Program-made: the position numbers and the translations under genes | Shown here: positions 1 through 8,762 of the stretch, in pieces | How the letters are laid out: each line of letters starts with the position of its first letter | How positions within the stretch are numbered: the first letter of the stretch is position 1 | DNA from: Desulfobacula sp. | Lineage (GTDB): Bacteria; Desulfobacterota; Desulfobacteria; Desulfobacterales; Desulfobacteraceae | Length of the DNA stretch: 64,000 nucleotides | Assembly: GCF_030145145.1 (NCBI RefSeq) | Contig: NZ_JAQYWD010000010.1 | Coordinates: 62,001-126,000, forward strand | Direction of reading: 5' to 3' | The notes under the pieces: model-generated | The model's database searches: none | Seen by the model: only the letters and a program-made list of their open reading frames with translations | Told to the model about the DNA's origin: nothing

Positions 1-2
1 CC

Positions 3-482
3 TGTCTGGCAGGGGATCGGGTCAGGTATGATGGGAAGCAGGTGCCGTTAACTCACCCCTTGTTGAACAAATGGCATCAAAAAGGAATGCTGGTCACAAT
101 CTGCCCTGAAGTTTCAGGTGGATTGAGCATCCCAAGACCCCCGGCGCAAATTGTTAACGGGAACGGCCTGGATGTCTTGGAAGGCCGGTCCCGGGTTCTG
201 GATATTGCGGGCCGGGATGTAACGGGTCCCTTTATCCGAGGGGCTGAATATGCATTCACTATTGCCCGGAAAAATAAGATTAACATTGCCATATTAAAAG
301 AAAAAAGTCCTTCCTGCGGTGTCCGCCAGATTTATGATGGTCGGTTTGCCGCCCGTCTCATACCCGGATTTGGCGTTACCGCTGCCCTGTTGAAACAAAA
401 CGGCATCCAGGTTTTTTCAGAAAATGAACTGGATCGGGTAAAGGCTTTTTGGGAAGATGATTACCTTAGCCTGAGATGCTGA
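3..482 (+). CDS. DUF523 family protein, 5' end outside window
   Basis: The reading frame is open to the window edge and begins CLAGDRVRYDGKQ, the usual DUF523 N-terminal motif, so only a few residues are missing; the GTG at 42 is internal. Other family signatures are CPEVSGGL, the RPPAQI segment and KEKSPSCGV with conserved cysteines. The biochemical role of DUF523 is not established. The gene's 3' part (387-442) is repeated at 27966-28021 with 3 mismatches, so this gene marks the left edge of a probable 27.5-kb insertion. After the repeat the protein ends with a 13-residue tail, KAFWEDDYLSLRC, that differs from the tail at the other copy. Confidence 0.88.
   Translation, partial: CLAGDRVRYDGKQVPLTHPLLNKWHQKGMLVTICPEVSGGLSIPRPPAQIVNGNGLDVLEGRSRVLDIAGRDVTGPFIRGAEYAFTIARKNKINIAILKEKSPSCGVRQIYDGRFAARLIPGFGVTAALLKQNGIQVFSENELDRVKAFWEDDYLSLRC
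387..442 (+). repeat. Direct repeat, left copy (DUF523 3' end)
   Basis: This 56-bp segment matches 27966-28021 at 53 of 56 positions, starting with a 38-bp exact block. It is coding sequence of the DUF523 gene (LLKQNGIQVF onward). The arrangement resembles the gene-end duplication left by site-specific integration, or a duplication scar. No integrase gene is visible between the copies. Confidence 0.9.
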
Positions 483-1163
483 TCTTAAAAAAAGTGCTCA
501 AAGCCCCTGTGATTGCCCTGGAATAATATACATTTTTTATTGACAAAAAGACCAGTTTGATTTAAAAAGACAGACATATGGACATATTTCTTTTTAAGAA
601 ACAGGATAAAGCAAAAGGCAGGACGAGTTAAAAATAAGAAAGAGGGCCTTATTTTTCAGTAGATAGAGATTTTCCTTAATTGACAGTGGTTAAACTTTCT
701 TGCAGCCGTTCTATCCTTTTTGGGAGGTTTGATTTGAAAGGCCGCTTTGGATGGATCGGAATTCACTTATGGTCAAAGAAAAAATCGTGGGAACATTCTG
801 TATCCCTCTGCACTACTTTAAATTTATCATACCTGCGGGAGCTTTTCTTTTAATCCTTGACGAAAAATTTGTTTTATCCGAAAAGAGGAGTAAAATTTTT
901 GTTTAGAAAACCATATTCAAATCCGGGGTCTAACGGATAAAAGTGGATGAGATATTATGAGGAATGAATCGGTTATGATTCGATATGGTTACGAACAGAC
1001 GATTGGTGTTCGCTTTGCGTTATTTATATGCGGGGAATTTGCGCCCGGTGCATGGCCTTGGGCTACTCAATTGGATCCGTGGCTTCCTGCAAAGATATTT
1101 TAATAAATCGTTAAAAATTATCAGTAATAGTTTTTACATGTATTTTGAGAAGGATTTGTATTT
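483..1163. other. Intergenic region before the GntR gene
   Basis: No gene is supported in these 681 bases. The left part holds the first copy of the island's promoter/operator cassette (526-625). The rest contains no recognisable RNA or repeat. The leader from that promoter to the regulator start would be about 600 nt, which is long, so the cassette may once have served another gene. Confidence 0.6.
526..625 (+). promoter_or_regulatory. Island promoter/operator cassette, copy A
   Basis: TTGACA at 540-545 is preceded by an AATAATAT...CATTTTTT block and followed by an AT-rich -10 region near 561-568, then GACATATGGACATATT, then TAAAGCAAAAGGCA. These blocks recur in the same order before the modules at 3.0, 13.0 and 24.1 kb. 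The TGTCTGACA half-site is degenerate here (GACAGACAT). It may mediate autoregulation of the GntR regulator downstream (inference). Confidence 0.55.
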
Positions 1164-1886
1164 ATGGAGAAAAAAATTTCAGATCATATATTTGAGCCCG
1201 TCGAAACAAAACAAGCCTATAAAGAGGTATCTGAAAAGATCAAGACCGCCATTTTCAATGGGACATTAAAGCCCGAAGACAGGCTTCCTTCAGAAATAGC
1301 CCTGGCCAAGCAATTTCAAGTTAGCCGCCAGACGGTACGAGAGGCACTCCGGTTGCTGGAAATGTCAGGTTTTATAACTATCCGCAGAGGCAGTGCTGGT
1401 GGTCCGATTATTGAAAAAACGGTCTTGCATGCTGTCAGTAATGCTTTGTTAAATGCTCTACAGATGCAGAATGTCACTTTGAATGACATTACTGTTGCAA
1501 GAATTGAGACTGAAAAAAGTGTCCTACGGTATGCGATCAAAAATGCTGATCAAGCGGATATCAATGCCCTTTCGGAAAACATTTCTACAGCAAAACGAAA
1601 GGTGGAACAAGGGATTACGGTCTTCCCCGATAATGTTGAGTTCCATATATTGTTGGCCAGAGCCTCGAAAAATCCTGTTTTTATTGTTGTGGTTGAATCT
1701 ATTTTAGCACTTGGAGCTGAATATATAAGTCGGTTCGGACTCAATTTTGAAGCTTCCAAGAAGACCCTTGCAGAACATGAAAAGATTCTGAAAGCGGTGA
1801 TTGAACGAAATACAGAAGAAGCGATCCGTTTGATTAAAGATCATTTACTCAGAATTGGACATCGGAATAAATCGACCACCGAATAA
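1164..1886 (+). CDS. GntR family regulator, FadR-type (FCD domain)
   Basis: This is a 240-residue transcription factor. The N-terminal winged helix (about residues 18-85) contains the GntR signature LPSEIALAKQFQVSRQTVREA. The all-helical C-terminal FCD ligand-binding domain (about 100-230) fits the usual family length. A GAGAAGGA Shine-Dalgarno lies 9 bases before the ATG. FCD regulators bind palindromes of the form TnGTnnnACnA and usually sense a pathway carboxylate. Perfect sites of this form lie at 12818-12828 and closely related ones at 2934-2948 and 23964-23978, all just after a -10 box, so this is the likely local repressor of the catabolic modules. The ligand is unknown. Confidence 0.9.
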   Translation: MEKKISDHIFEPVETKQAYKEVSEKIKTAIFNGTLKPEDRLPSEIALAKQFQVSRQTVREALRLLEMSGFITIRRGSAGGPIIEKTVLHAVSNALLNALQMQNVTLNDITVARIETEKSVLRYAIKNADQADINALSENISTAKRKVEQGITVFPDNVEFHILLARASKNPVFIVVVESILALGAEYISRFGLNFEASKKTLAEHEKILKAVIERNTEEAIRLIKDHLLRIGHRNKSTTE

Positions 1887-1959
1887 CGCGTCTATGACAT
1901 TCTTATCTCTTCAGCAAAACTGATACACCTGGGGTGATGAAAATTAATGTAGAATAGCC

Positions 1960-2420
1960 GATCTTATCAACAGCACTTCCATAACCGATTATATAAATGT
2001 TGATGATACCGGGGCACCTCACAATGGAAAGAATGGATACTGCACTCATATTGGCAATCAATATTTTGCATAATTTGAAAGCTCTGGCAGTAAAAGTTGG
2101 ATAAATTTTTTAAAGCGTCTGCGCATAGAATTATGATGACTTCATCATTAATGTTGATGCAGGCCAAGTCAATATTTTTTTACACGGGCTTTGTTGGGTG
2201 CATGCAAAAAGAACCGTTCATAAACTGATCGGGTTTACAGAAAAGCACACCAAATTATTGGAAAACACAAACAGGGAAAAAATGCCGAGACAGCTTTACG
2301 AGCTTAAAAAAGAGCTGTAAAAAATTATAAACATCCTTTTGGGTGGGAATATCTGAACGATCGAATATGTCAAAAAAAATAAAATTCCTCCCTTATATGA
2401 AGTGATGGCATCTGAAATAA
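1960..2420 (+). pseudogene. Decayed IS66-like transposase
   Basis: Conceptual translation gives INVDDTGAPHNGKNGYCTHI followed by FESSGSKSWINFL, then, after stops and a frameshift, GLCWVHAKRTVHKLIGFTEK and a Lys/Glu-rich helix. DDTG, the GKNGY/THIG stretch and LCWVHA(E/K)R are familiar landmarks of IS66-type DDE transposases. At least four in-frame stops and one frame change separate the blocks, and neither end of the original gene is recognisable. It shows that mobile elements were active within the island. The transposase identity is firm; the exact IS family is less so. Confidence 0.75.
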
Positions 2421-3061
2421 ATAAAGCCGTCACATAGGTATATCCGTCTTACCCCTTAATTTTTGAGATCTTACAAAAAGTTTATACGTATAAAACCTAA
2501 CAGTTCTCCATCTAAAAAAGCGTTACAAGCTCGAACAAAAACTTTCCAGCCCCGCTTTGGCAGTTTGGAAAAACATTCTTTTATAAACTCAACACTGCCA
2601 TTATTAGAATATGCACTTCCTGTAGGGAACCAATTATGGAGGCATTCTCGGATTTTGGCGACAAAGCATAGAAGTAGGGAGGGGTAGCTTCGTTGCCTTT
2701 TTTTTAGTTGTACCCCTTAGCTGTTCTGGGGATAGGCTGCTCCGGTCTGCATTATTGATAACCTCCAATCTTGCCCGTCTTCGGGGAAGTGGTAAACTCA
2801 TCTTTATGGTTTGATGTCGTAACTAACTAATATTTAATGTAAATATTTTTTTTCCAGATGACTTCTAAGCAAACAACATTAAATGTGCAATTATATCCAT
2901 TTTTCTGTTGACAACCGGATAGAATTCAATTTAATCTGTCAGACAGATATACAATCTGACACATGGACATAAGCATTTTTCCTCTCCGGTTGAACGGGGG
3001 GTAAAAATAAAAAGAATGAGGGTCATTTTGTTTCGAAATTTAAAAGCGGAGAGAATTTAAA
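2421..3061. other. Intergenic region with no recognisable gene
   Basis: Short reading frames here (for example 2463-2687) resemble nothing known and lack a ribosome binding site. The segment may be further debris from the insertion element. The last 160 bases carry the regulatory cassette of the next operon. Confidence 0.5.
2885..2970 (+). promoter_or_regulatory. Island promoter/operator cassette, copy B
   Basis: TTGACA at 2908-2913 and a -10-like TTTAAT at 2930-2935 (16-bp spacer) are followed by a palindrome at 2934-2948, arms ATCTGTC and GACAGAT around one base. A second half, CTGACACATGGACATA, follows. The preceding GTGCAATTATATCCATTTTT is identical to the block before copy C. The operator overlaps the expected start of transcription, which suits repression. 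The leader to the ferredoxin-type gene at 3062 is about 120 nt. Confidence 0.7.
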
Positions 3062-3667
3062 ATGCATTGGGGAATGGTAATAGACTTAAAGTCATGTATC
3101 GGATGTAATTCGTGCGTTCTTGCCTGCAAGGCTGGAAATGGAACACCTAAGGGTATTTTCTGGAATAAAATTCTTGAAAGGGAAACAGGAAAATACCCAA
3201 CAGCAATACGCCAATTCTGGTCTATGCGTTGCATGCAATGTGAAAATCCCGCTTGTATGGAGGCCTGTCCTACAGGGGCAACATATCAGCGTGAAGACGG
3301 AATCGTCGTGATTGATGCGGAAAAATGTGTGGGATGTAAAGCTTGCATGCTTGCATGCCCCTATGATGCCCGCTCAATTTGGGAGGAAAGAATCCCTTAT
3401 TTCAAAGAAGGTGAAACGCCCTATGAAAAGGTGGTCTACAAAGAGCATGTGGTAGGGGTGGTACAGAAATGTGATTTTTGTTCCGATAGACTCGATCGGC
3501 AACTCGAGCCGCGTTGTGTTGAGACTTGCCCTACTGGAACTCTGATTTTTGGAGATCTTGATGACCCCATGAGCGATGTGTCAAAAGCGCTGGGCCATAG
3601 ACGTCTCGCGTTCCGGCTGCATGAAGAGCTGGGAACATCCCCATCAATTTATTACCTCGGATATTAG
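3062..3667 (+). CDS. 4Fe-4S ferredoxin-type subunit of a Mo oxidoreductase
   Basis: This is a 201-residue electron-transfer subunit of the PsrB/NrfC/DmsB type. Sixteen cysteines form four cluster motifs: C12-C22, C57-C69, C89-C99 and C137-C156, the last with the spread-out C-x2-C-x11-C-x3-C pattern typical of this family. It would pass electrons between the molybdopterin subunit encoded at 4609 and the NrfD-like membrane subunit encoded next. There is no signal peptide. GGAGAG lies just before the ATG. It is the first gene of the first module, behind operator copy B. Confidence 0.92.
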   Translation: MHWGMVIDLKSCIGCNSCVLACKAGNGTPKGIFWNKILERETGKYPTAIRQFWSMRCMQCENPACMEACPTGATYQREDGIVVIDAEKCVGCKACMLACPYDARSIWEERIPYFKEGETPYEKVVYKEHVVGVVQKCDFCSDRLDRQLEPRCVETCPTGTLIFGDLDDPMSDVSKALGHRRLAFRLHEELGTSPSIYYLGY

Positions 3668-3682
3668 TTTAAGGAGAAATAT

Positions 3683-4567
3683 ATGAAAACCAAGGAGTTC
3701 ATCATAGGTACAAGATCCCAGCAAGAGTGGGGCTGGTTATTGATTCTTGATCTGTTTTTCAATGGAACCGGTGCTGGCTTGTTCCTGATAGCCCTGATGC
3801 TGGGGTCTTTGAAACATATGCTGGCAGGTGTGGCATTAGTTTTTCTGGCGACCATATTTCTATTCATTGAGCTTTCCAAACCGGCAAATGTCTGGCGAAT
3901 TGTTTTAAAACCTGGAAGGTCATGGATATCAAGAGGTGCCATTGGCATTTTTATTTTCTTTGCTGCAAGCTTCCTTTACATGGCAGTTTTATCAATGCAG
4001 GGCAATGGGTCGGCAATTGATGGAACAATAACATTTGGTTCTAACCATGCGTGGCAGATGTTCATGGGTGTAATTGCGGGATGCGCTGCCGTATATGTAG
4101 CCGTTTATCATGGGTTTTTACTGGCCAGCATGAAGTCTGTACCCCTCTGGAGCAATAGGGTTCTTCCCGCCCTTTTCCTGGTGTATTCCCTTTTGGGTGG
4201 ATTGGGTGTTTTGATGGTGTTTCCTTTTGCATTGGAACAGCAGGCACTGCTTTTTTCATTTTTCGCCAAAATATGGGTTGGTATAATGGTGTTTGGTTTG
4301 CTGATGATGCTTAGTTTTAGTTCAATAAAAACAATTACAGGGAAAGTGGGATCTCTTGATTCAGCACCAAAAAATTCTCTGCCGGTCGGTCATATCGCGC
4401 TTATACTGGCTACATCCATTTTTATCCCAATAATCAGTATGCTTTACTTCCAACAGGTGGGGGGATATTTGATTTTATTTCCGCTATCCGGATTGTCGCT
4501 CCTCTTTGGGGCTTTTTTGCTCAGATACAGCATTATTAAACTTGCTGTGCAAAGGTCTGCTGTTTAA
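3683..4567 (+). CDS. NrfD/PsrC-like membrane subunit
   Basis: This 294-residue integral membrane protein has about eight hydrophobic helices and the N-terminal pattern of NrfD/PsrC proteins (EWGWLLILDLFFNGTGAG, then a helix ending FIELSKPANVWRI). Members exchange electrons with the menaquinone pool. AAGGAGAAAT precedes the ATG and the gene is 15 bases after the Fe-S subunit gene. With its neighbours it forms a three-part complex of the polysulfide reductase type. Because neither partner has an export signal, the soluble part should face the cytoplasm. Confidence 0.9.
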   Translation: MKTKEFIIGTRSQQEWGWLLILDLFFNGTGAGLFLIALMLGSLKHMLAGVALVFLATIFLFIELSKPANVWRIVLKPGRSWISRGAIGIFIFFAASFLYMAVLSMQGNGSAIDGTITFGSNHAWQMFMGVIAGCAAVYVAVYHGFLLASMKSVPLWSNRVLPALFLVYSLLGGLGVLMVFPFALEQQALLFSFFAKIWVGIMVFGLLMMLSFSSIKTITGKVGSLDSAPKNSLPVGHIALILATSIFIPIISMLYFQQVGGYLILFPLSGLSLLFGAFLLRYSIIKLAVQRSAV

Positions 4568-4608
4568 TTGGAAATAACATTCAATAAGGTTAAGGATTTA
4601 ATAATACG

Positions 4609-7179
4609 ATGAAAGATATGAATAAGAAAGAGGACGTTTGGATTCACACTTCTTGCGATCAATGCCTTGGAGAGTGCGGGATTATGGTACGCCGCGTTGA
4701 CGGTATTGTCAGGGAGATAAAGGGCGACCCAGAATGTCCCAACAGTAATGGTAAAATATGCGGCAAAGGTCAATCAGCAATTATGCGTCTCTATGATCCA
4801 AATCGGGTTTTACAGCCGATGAAGCGCACCAATCCAAAGAAAGGGCTTGGAATTGATCCTGGCTGGGAAGTTATATCATGGGAGGAAGCCCTGGAAACGC
4901 TGACAAAAAAACTGGTTGAAGTTAGAAAAAAAGATCCGAGGAAACTGGTCTTTTCAACTTTTGATACTTATGCTTTGTGTCACTGGCTTCCATCATGGAC
5001 CCAGGCCTTTGGAACACCCAACATCTGGATCGTCTATTTTTGCGGGCAATATCTACATTCTTCCATGTATATCACAAATGGTACATTTCATTGTGATTTT
5101 GATGCCAAATACTGCAAGTATCTCCTTTTGGTCGGAAATCAATCCGGCTTTGGCGCAGGTCTTGGTCCGAATATAAGTGTTCAGGCTGTAGCCGAGGCTA
5201 GAAAAAAAGGAATGAAAGTCGTTGTGATTGACCCTGTCTGTAATCAGGCCGGTTCAAAAGCCGATGAATGGGTGCCGGTTCTACCGGGTACAGACGCGGC
5301 CCTTATGCTTTCCATGGCCAATGTCATGGTCAATGAGTTAAAGGTTTATGATATTGATTTTATGAAAAAATACACCAATGCGCCTTACCTTGTTCAAAAA
5401 GACGGGACCTACCTGAGAATGAACGAAAAACCCCTGATGTGGGATCCGGTGGACGTTATGGCAAAGCCTTATGATGCTGATTTCAAGGATTATGCTCTTG
5501 AGGGAACCTATGATGTAGATGGGGTTTCGACGACTACCGCATTTGATATTTTAAAAGCCCATTTGAAACAGTATACACCGGAAAGTGTTACAAAAATAAC
5601 CACAGTCTCGCCCGCGACAATTCGCAGAATTACAAAAGAATTCAGCGAGGCTGCGAGTATTGGCACAACGATTACAATTGAAGGAGTAGCCTTTCCTTAC
5701 CGGCCGGTGGCTGTCAATATCTACCGCGGTGCAGGGGCTCATAAACATGGCGTTGCAGTTGCGCTTGCGACTCAACTTTTGAACCAATTGGCCGGGGCAC
5801 TCTATGTACCCGGAAGCCACAGGGGAATCAATCCGGTCGGTCCTCGTCCGAACAGGGACGCACCTCCTGGATTTGATATCATGCCGAATTGGGGATGGAA
5901 CTTTGATAGCTATGAAGGATTGGTCAGTCCCACTCCAGGACTCCCCAGGGCCCCGAATTACTATCACTATGTGGCCAAACGTCCCGAGACGGTCATGCTC
6001 AGAGAACTTTTTCCCCTTTCGAGTACTAGGGCGGCTCACGCAGTATTAACCAGTGCAAATCCGGAAAAATATAAGCTCGACTATCAACCCGAAGTGTTGA
6101 TAAATTGTCGGCGAAATCCATTTGCAGGAGGGTTTGATTACAAAGTGACAGCGGAGGCTTTTAAAGCTTATAAGTATATCGCTGTCTTTGCCACTCACTT
6201 TGATAAACTTTCTGATTTCGCGGATCTGTTATTGCCGGAAGCAGTGGGAATGGAAAAGCTTGAGGCCTTTCCCAATCTCCTCAATTGGGGGCACAACGGA
6301 CAAAGCGCTCAATGGTACTGGGGGATCAAACAACCGGTTATCGATAAACCCATGGGAGAAGCACGTGACTGGAGAGATGTCATGATGGAGGTTGCCGACC
6401 GAATGGGAATTTTGGAATATGTATATGATAAATTCAACACATCTAACTCTATTTCACACCATTTTTCAGACCGCTATAAGCTGGATGTGAAAAAAAAGTA
6501 CACCCCTGAAGAGCTTTGCGACAGGCGTTTTAAAAGTCAGTTCGGTGAAGAAAAAGGATTGGAATGGTTTAAAAAGAACGGTTATTTAAAATGGACAAGA
6601 AATATAGATGAACAATTCCCGCTACCATGGCTGAAGGTACGATTTCCCATCTATCACGAACTTTATGTAAGAGCCGGCCGGGATATGGAAAAACTGGTCA
6701 AAGAAATAGACCTTAAAGACTGGGATCTTGAAGATTATGTACCGCTTCCCACATGGAAACCTTGTGATTCCTATGATCGCAGGGGAACCCATGACCTCAT
6801 TGCCATAAATTTCAGGGTTCCCACCCATGCCCAGTCTCATACTGCCAATAATGCCTGGCTAAATGAAGTTGCTGAACTCAACCCCTATACACAAAAGATA
6901 ATGATTTCCCCCGAAGCCGCAGCCAACAATGGCATTGAAGATGGGGACACGATATGGGTTGAATCCAAAGTGGATCGCGCCCAGGGGATTGTCAAGGTTA
7001 CCGAATGCATCCATCCGGAAGTGGTGGGCATATCCAGCCATTTCGGGACGATTGCCAAAGGCAAACCCATCGCGTATGGGAAAGGCGTTCAGTTCAACCG
7101 GCTTTTGCCCGGCGATATGGACCCGGTCAGTACCGGGGTTGACGCGTGTGTCAGGGTCAAAATTTATAAAGCTGGCTGA
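4609..7179 (+). CDS. Molybdopterin oxidoreductase, catalytic subunit (DMSO reductase family)
   Basis: This is an 856-residue bis-MGD enzyme. The N-terminal 4Fe-4S site is C16-x2-C19-x3-C23-x27-C51. The molybdopterin core follows, and the C-terminal dinucleotide-binding domain runs from about 740 to the end (HTANNAWLNEVAELNPYTQK region). After GTPNIW, Cys145 stands where thiolate-ligated members place their metal ligand. There is no twin-arginine signal, which is unusual beside an NrfD anchor. Substrate cannot be read from sequence; the neighbours (UbiD, CoA ligase, AOR) point to an aromatic, cyclic or other organic compound rather than an inorganic acceptor. Resorcinol hydroxylase and pyrogallol transhydroxylase are cytoplasmic relatives, but they lack this N-terminal cluster and NrfD partner. 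Tungsten is possible in place of molybdenum. Confidence 0.88.
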   Translation: MKDMNKKEDVWIHTSCDQCLGECGIMVRRVDGIVREIKGDPECPNSNGKICGKGQSAIMRLYDPNRVLQPMKRTNPKKGLGIDPGWEVISWEEALETLTKKLVEVRKKDPRKLVFSTFDTYALCHWLPSWTQAFGTPNIWIVYFCGQYLHSSMYITNGTFHCDFDAKYCKYLLLVGNQSGFGAGLGPNISVQAVAEARKKGMKVVVIDPVCNQAGSKADEWVPVLPGTDAALMLSMANVMVNELKVYDIDFMKKYTNAPYLVQKDGTYLRMNEKPLMWDPVDVMAKPYDADFKDYALEGTYDVDGVSTTTAFDILKAHLKQYTPESVTKITTVSPATIRRITKEFSEAASIGTTITIEGVAFPYRPVAVNIYRGAGAHKHGVAVALATQLLNQLAGALYVPGSHRGINPVGPRPNRDAPPGFDIMPNWGWNFDSYEGLVSPTPGLPRAPNYYHYVAKRPETVMLRELFPLSSTRAAHAVLTSANPEKYKLDYQPEVLINCRRNPFAGGFDYKVTAEAFKAYKYIAVFATHFDKLSDFADLLLPEAVGMEKLEAFPNLLNWGHNGQSAQWYWGIKQPVIDKPMGEARDWRDVMMEVADRMGILEYVYDKFNTSNSISHHFSDRYKLDVKKKYTPEELCDRRFKSQFGEEKGLEWFKKNGYLKWTRNIDEQFPLPWLKVRFPIYHELYVRAGRDMEKLVKEIDLKDWDLEDYVPLPTWKPCDSYDRRGTHDLIAINFRVPTHAQSHTANNAWLNEVAELNPYTQKIMISPEAAANNGIEDGDTIWVESKVDRAQGIVKVTECIHPEVVGISSHFGTIAKGKPIAYGKGVQFNRLLPGDMDPVSTGVDACVRVKIYKAG

Positions 7180-7250
7180 AACAATTCCTTAACCTGATGA
7201 TTATGGACGGAAGTGATATTTTTTAAGCACCATCCAGAAAGGAGAACGAT

Positions 7251-8738
7251 ATGGAGCATCATATCAGCAAAGTTAGAGACTGTGTAAATTTTGCAAAAGA
7301 GACTGGAAAATTTATCAACATCAGCAAGGCTGTAGATCCGCATCTTGAAATGGCTTCAATTATCAAGGCGTTTGACGGCGGCCCACAGATAACATTTGAC
7401 AATATTAAAGGGTATCCCGGTTCAAAGGTTCTGGCCAACCTCATGGGTAACCGGGATATGATAGCCGGATATTTCAACACGACAAAGGAAAAACTTTCAG
7501 AGCGGTTGATCCGCTGCATGCTGGATCCCATCAACCCTGTCGTTGAAAAAAATCCTCCCTGTCAGGGAAATGTCATTGATAAGGATATTGATGTACTCGG
7601 GACCCTGCCGGTTCTCACCCATACTTCAATTGATCTGGGTCCGGTTATTACAAGCGGTATCATAATGGTGAAATATCCTGAGGAGATGGCCAAAGAGGCG
7701 TTTGCCTTCAACCTTTCCTATCATCGCCTCAATCCCAGCAGAGGGCCAGACTGGCTCACGCTTGCCTCTTTGTACAACCGGCATTTTCTGGATGTGCTTC
7801 ATTATCATAAAAAACGGGGGGAAGAATATCCCATCACCATAAATATCGGATTAGGACCCGGCCTCAACGTCATGGCTGCGGGCGGAACCTTGCCCCAGAT
7901 AAGGACCCGGGGACTTGATGATCTAAGGGTTGCCGGCGGACTGCAGGGTGAAGCAGTAAGAATCTGCAAGGCCAGGACTGTGGATGCCTATTGTATCGCA
8001 GATGCCGAAATCGTACTCGAAGGAAAGATTCTTTACGGAGAACGTGTTTTCGAATATGACAAAGAAGCCCACACTTCGAAAAATCCACCCTATTATTTCC
8101 CGGAATTCATGGGTTATGAAGGTGTTGCAGAAAAAGCCTTCAAGTTCCAGGTCACAGGGATAACCTATAAGAATTCCCCATACTATTTGTCTCAAATGGG
8201 TGATTCCATAGAAAGTTCAAACCTGGGTGCCATTGTTTCCGAAGCCAGTATCTACAATGCCTGTAAGAACCATGCGCCAGACAGTTTTATAAACTGCCAT
8301 ATTCCTGATCCCATGAAAGGTATTCTGGGTGCGGTTATTCAATGCAAAACCAATCATATTATGGAAACCGGCATCTCCCAGGGATTGATTAATGCAGCAT
8401 TTGGTGCGATCCGAAATTTGAAAATGGTCGTAGCCGTTGATGAAGACGTGAATATTTATGATCCTGAAGATGTCCTATGGGCCATAAATCTTCGTACAAA
8501 ACCGGATCGCGATATCAATATCATCAAAAAGGCGGGGCTGGGAGAACTCTTCGAAACCAGATGGTCGGTCGATACAACGGTTCCGTTTACAAACAAATGG
8601 CGGGCCAGGAGACCCGTATATCAAAAAATTAACCTGGGGGATTTTGTTGAAAAAACAGATGTTGAAAAGGGATTATCCTTTTTAAGCGATTCAGCAAGAC
8701 GTAATACGTTGGCAAATATTATTAAACCTTTAACTTGA
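7251..8738 (+). CDS. UbiD family (prenylated FMN) decarboxylase
   Basis: This 495-residue protein spans the whole UbiD fold. The Arg in SYHRL (R159) and the acidic residues in DAEIVLEG (E253, E257) match the conserved Arg-Glu-Glu set, PEFMGY matches the usual EFTGY, and the C-terminal VAVDEDVNIYDPEDVLWA is the family signature. UbiD enzymes reversibly decarboxylate aromatic or alpha,beta-unsaturated acids with prenylated FMN. No UbiX flavin prenyltransferase gene is in the window, so the cofactor must be made elsewhere. AAAGGAGAA precedes the ATG. Downstream acyl-CoA synthetase genes suggest that either the decarboxylated or the carboxylated product is activated to a CoA ester. Confidence 0.93.
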   Translation: MEHHISKVRDCVNFAKETGKFINISKAVDPHLEMASIIKAFDGGPQITFDNIKGYPGSKVLANLMGNRDMIAGYFNTTKEKLSERLIRCMLDPINPVVEKNPPCQGNVIDKDIDVLGTLPVLTHTSIDLGPVITSGIIMVKYPEEMAKEAFAFNLSYHRLNPSRGPDWLTLASLYNRHFLDVLHYHKKRGEEYPITINIGLGPGLNVMAAGGTLPQIRTRGLDDLRVAGGLQGEAVRICKARTVDAYCIADAEIVLEGKILYGERVFEYDKEAHTSKNPPYYFPEFMGYEGVAEKAFKFQVTGITYKNSPYYLSQMGDSIESSNLGAIVSEASIYNACKNHAPDSFINCHIPDPMKGILGAVIQCKTNHIMETGISQGLINAAFGAIRNLKMVVAVDEDVNIYDPEDVLWAINLRTKPDRDINIIKKAGLGELFETRWSVDTTVPFTNKWRARRPVYQKINLGDFVEKTDVEKGLSFLSDSARRNTLANIIKPLT

Positions 8739-8762
8739 ATAAATCATTCAAGGACATGAAAC

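Noticed and set aside
985-1269. 94-codon frame on + before the GntR gene
   Set aside because: No ribosome binding site, no recognisable domain, and its 3' part overlaps the well-supported GntR start in another frame.
2463-2687. 74-codon frame on + in the gap before module 1
   Set aside because: No ribosome binding site or family resemblance, and it lies next to transposase debris.
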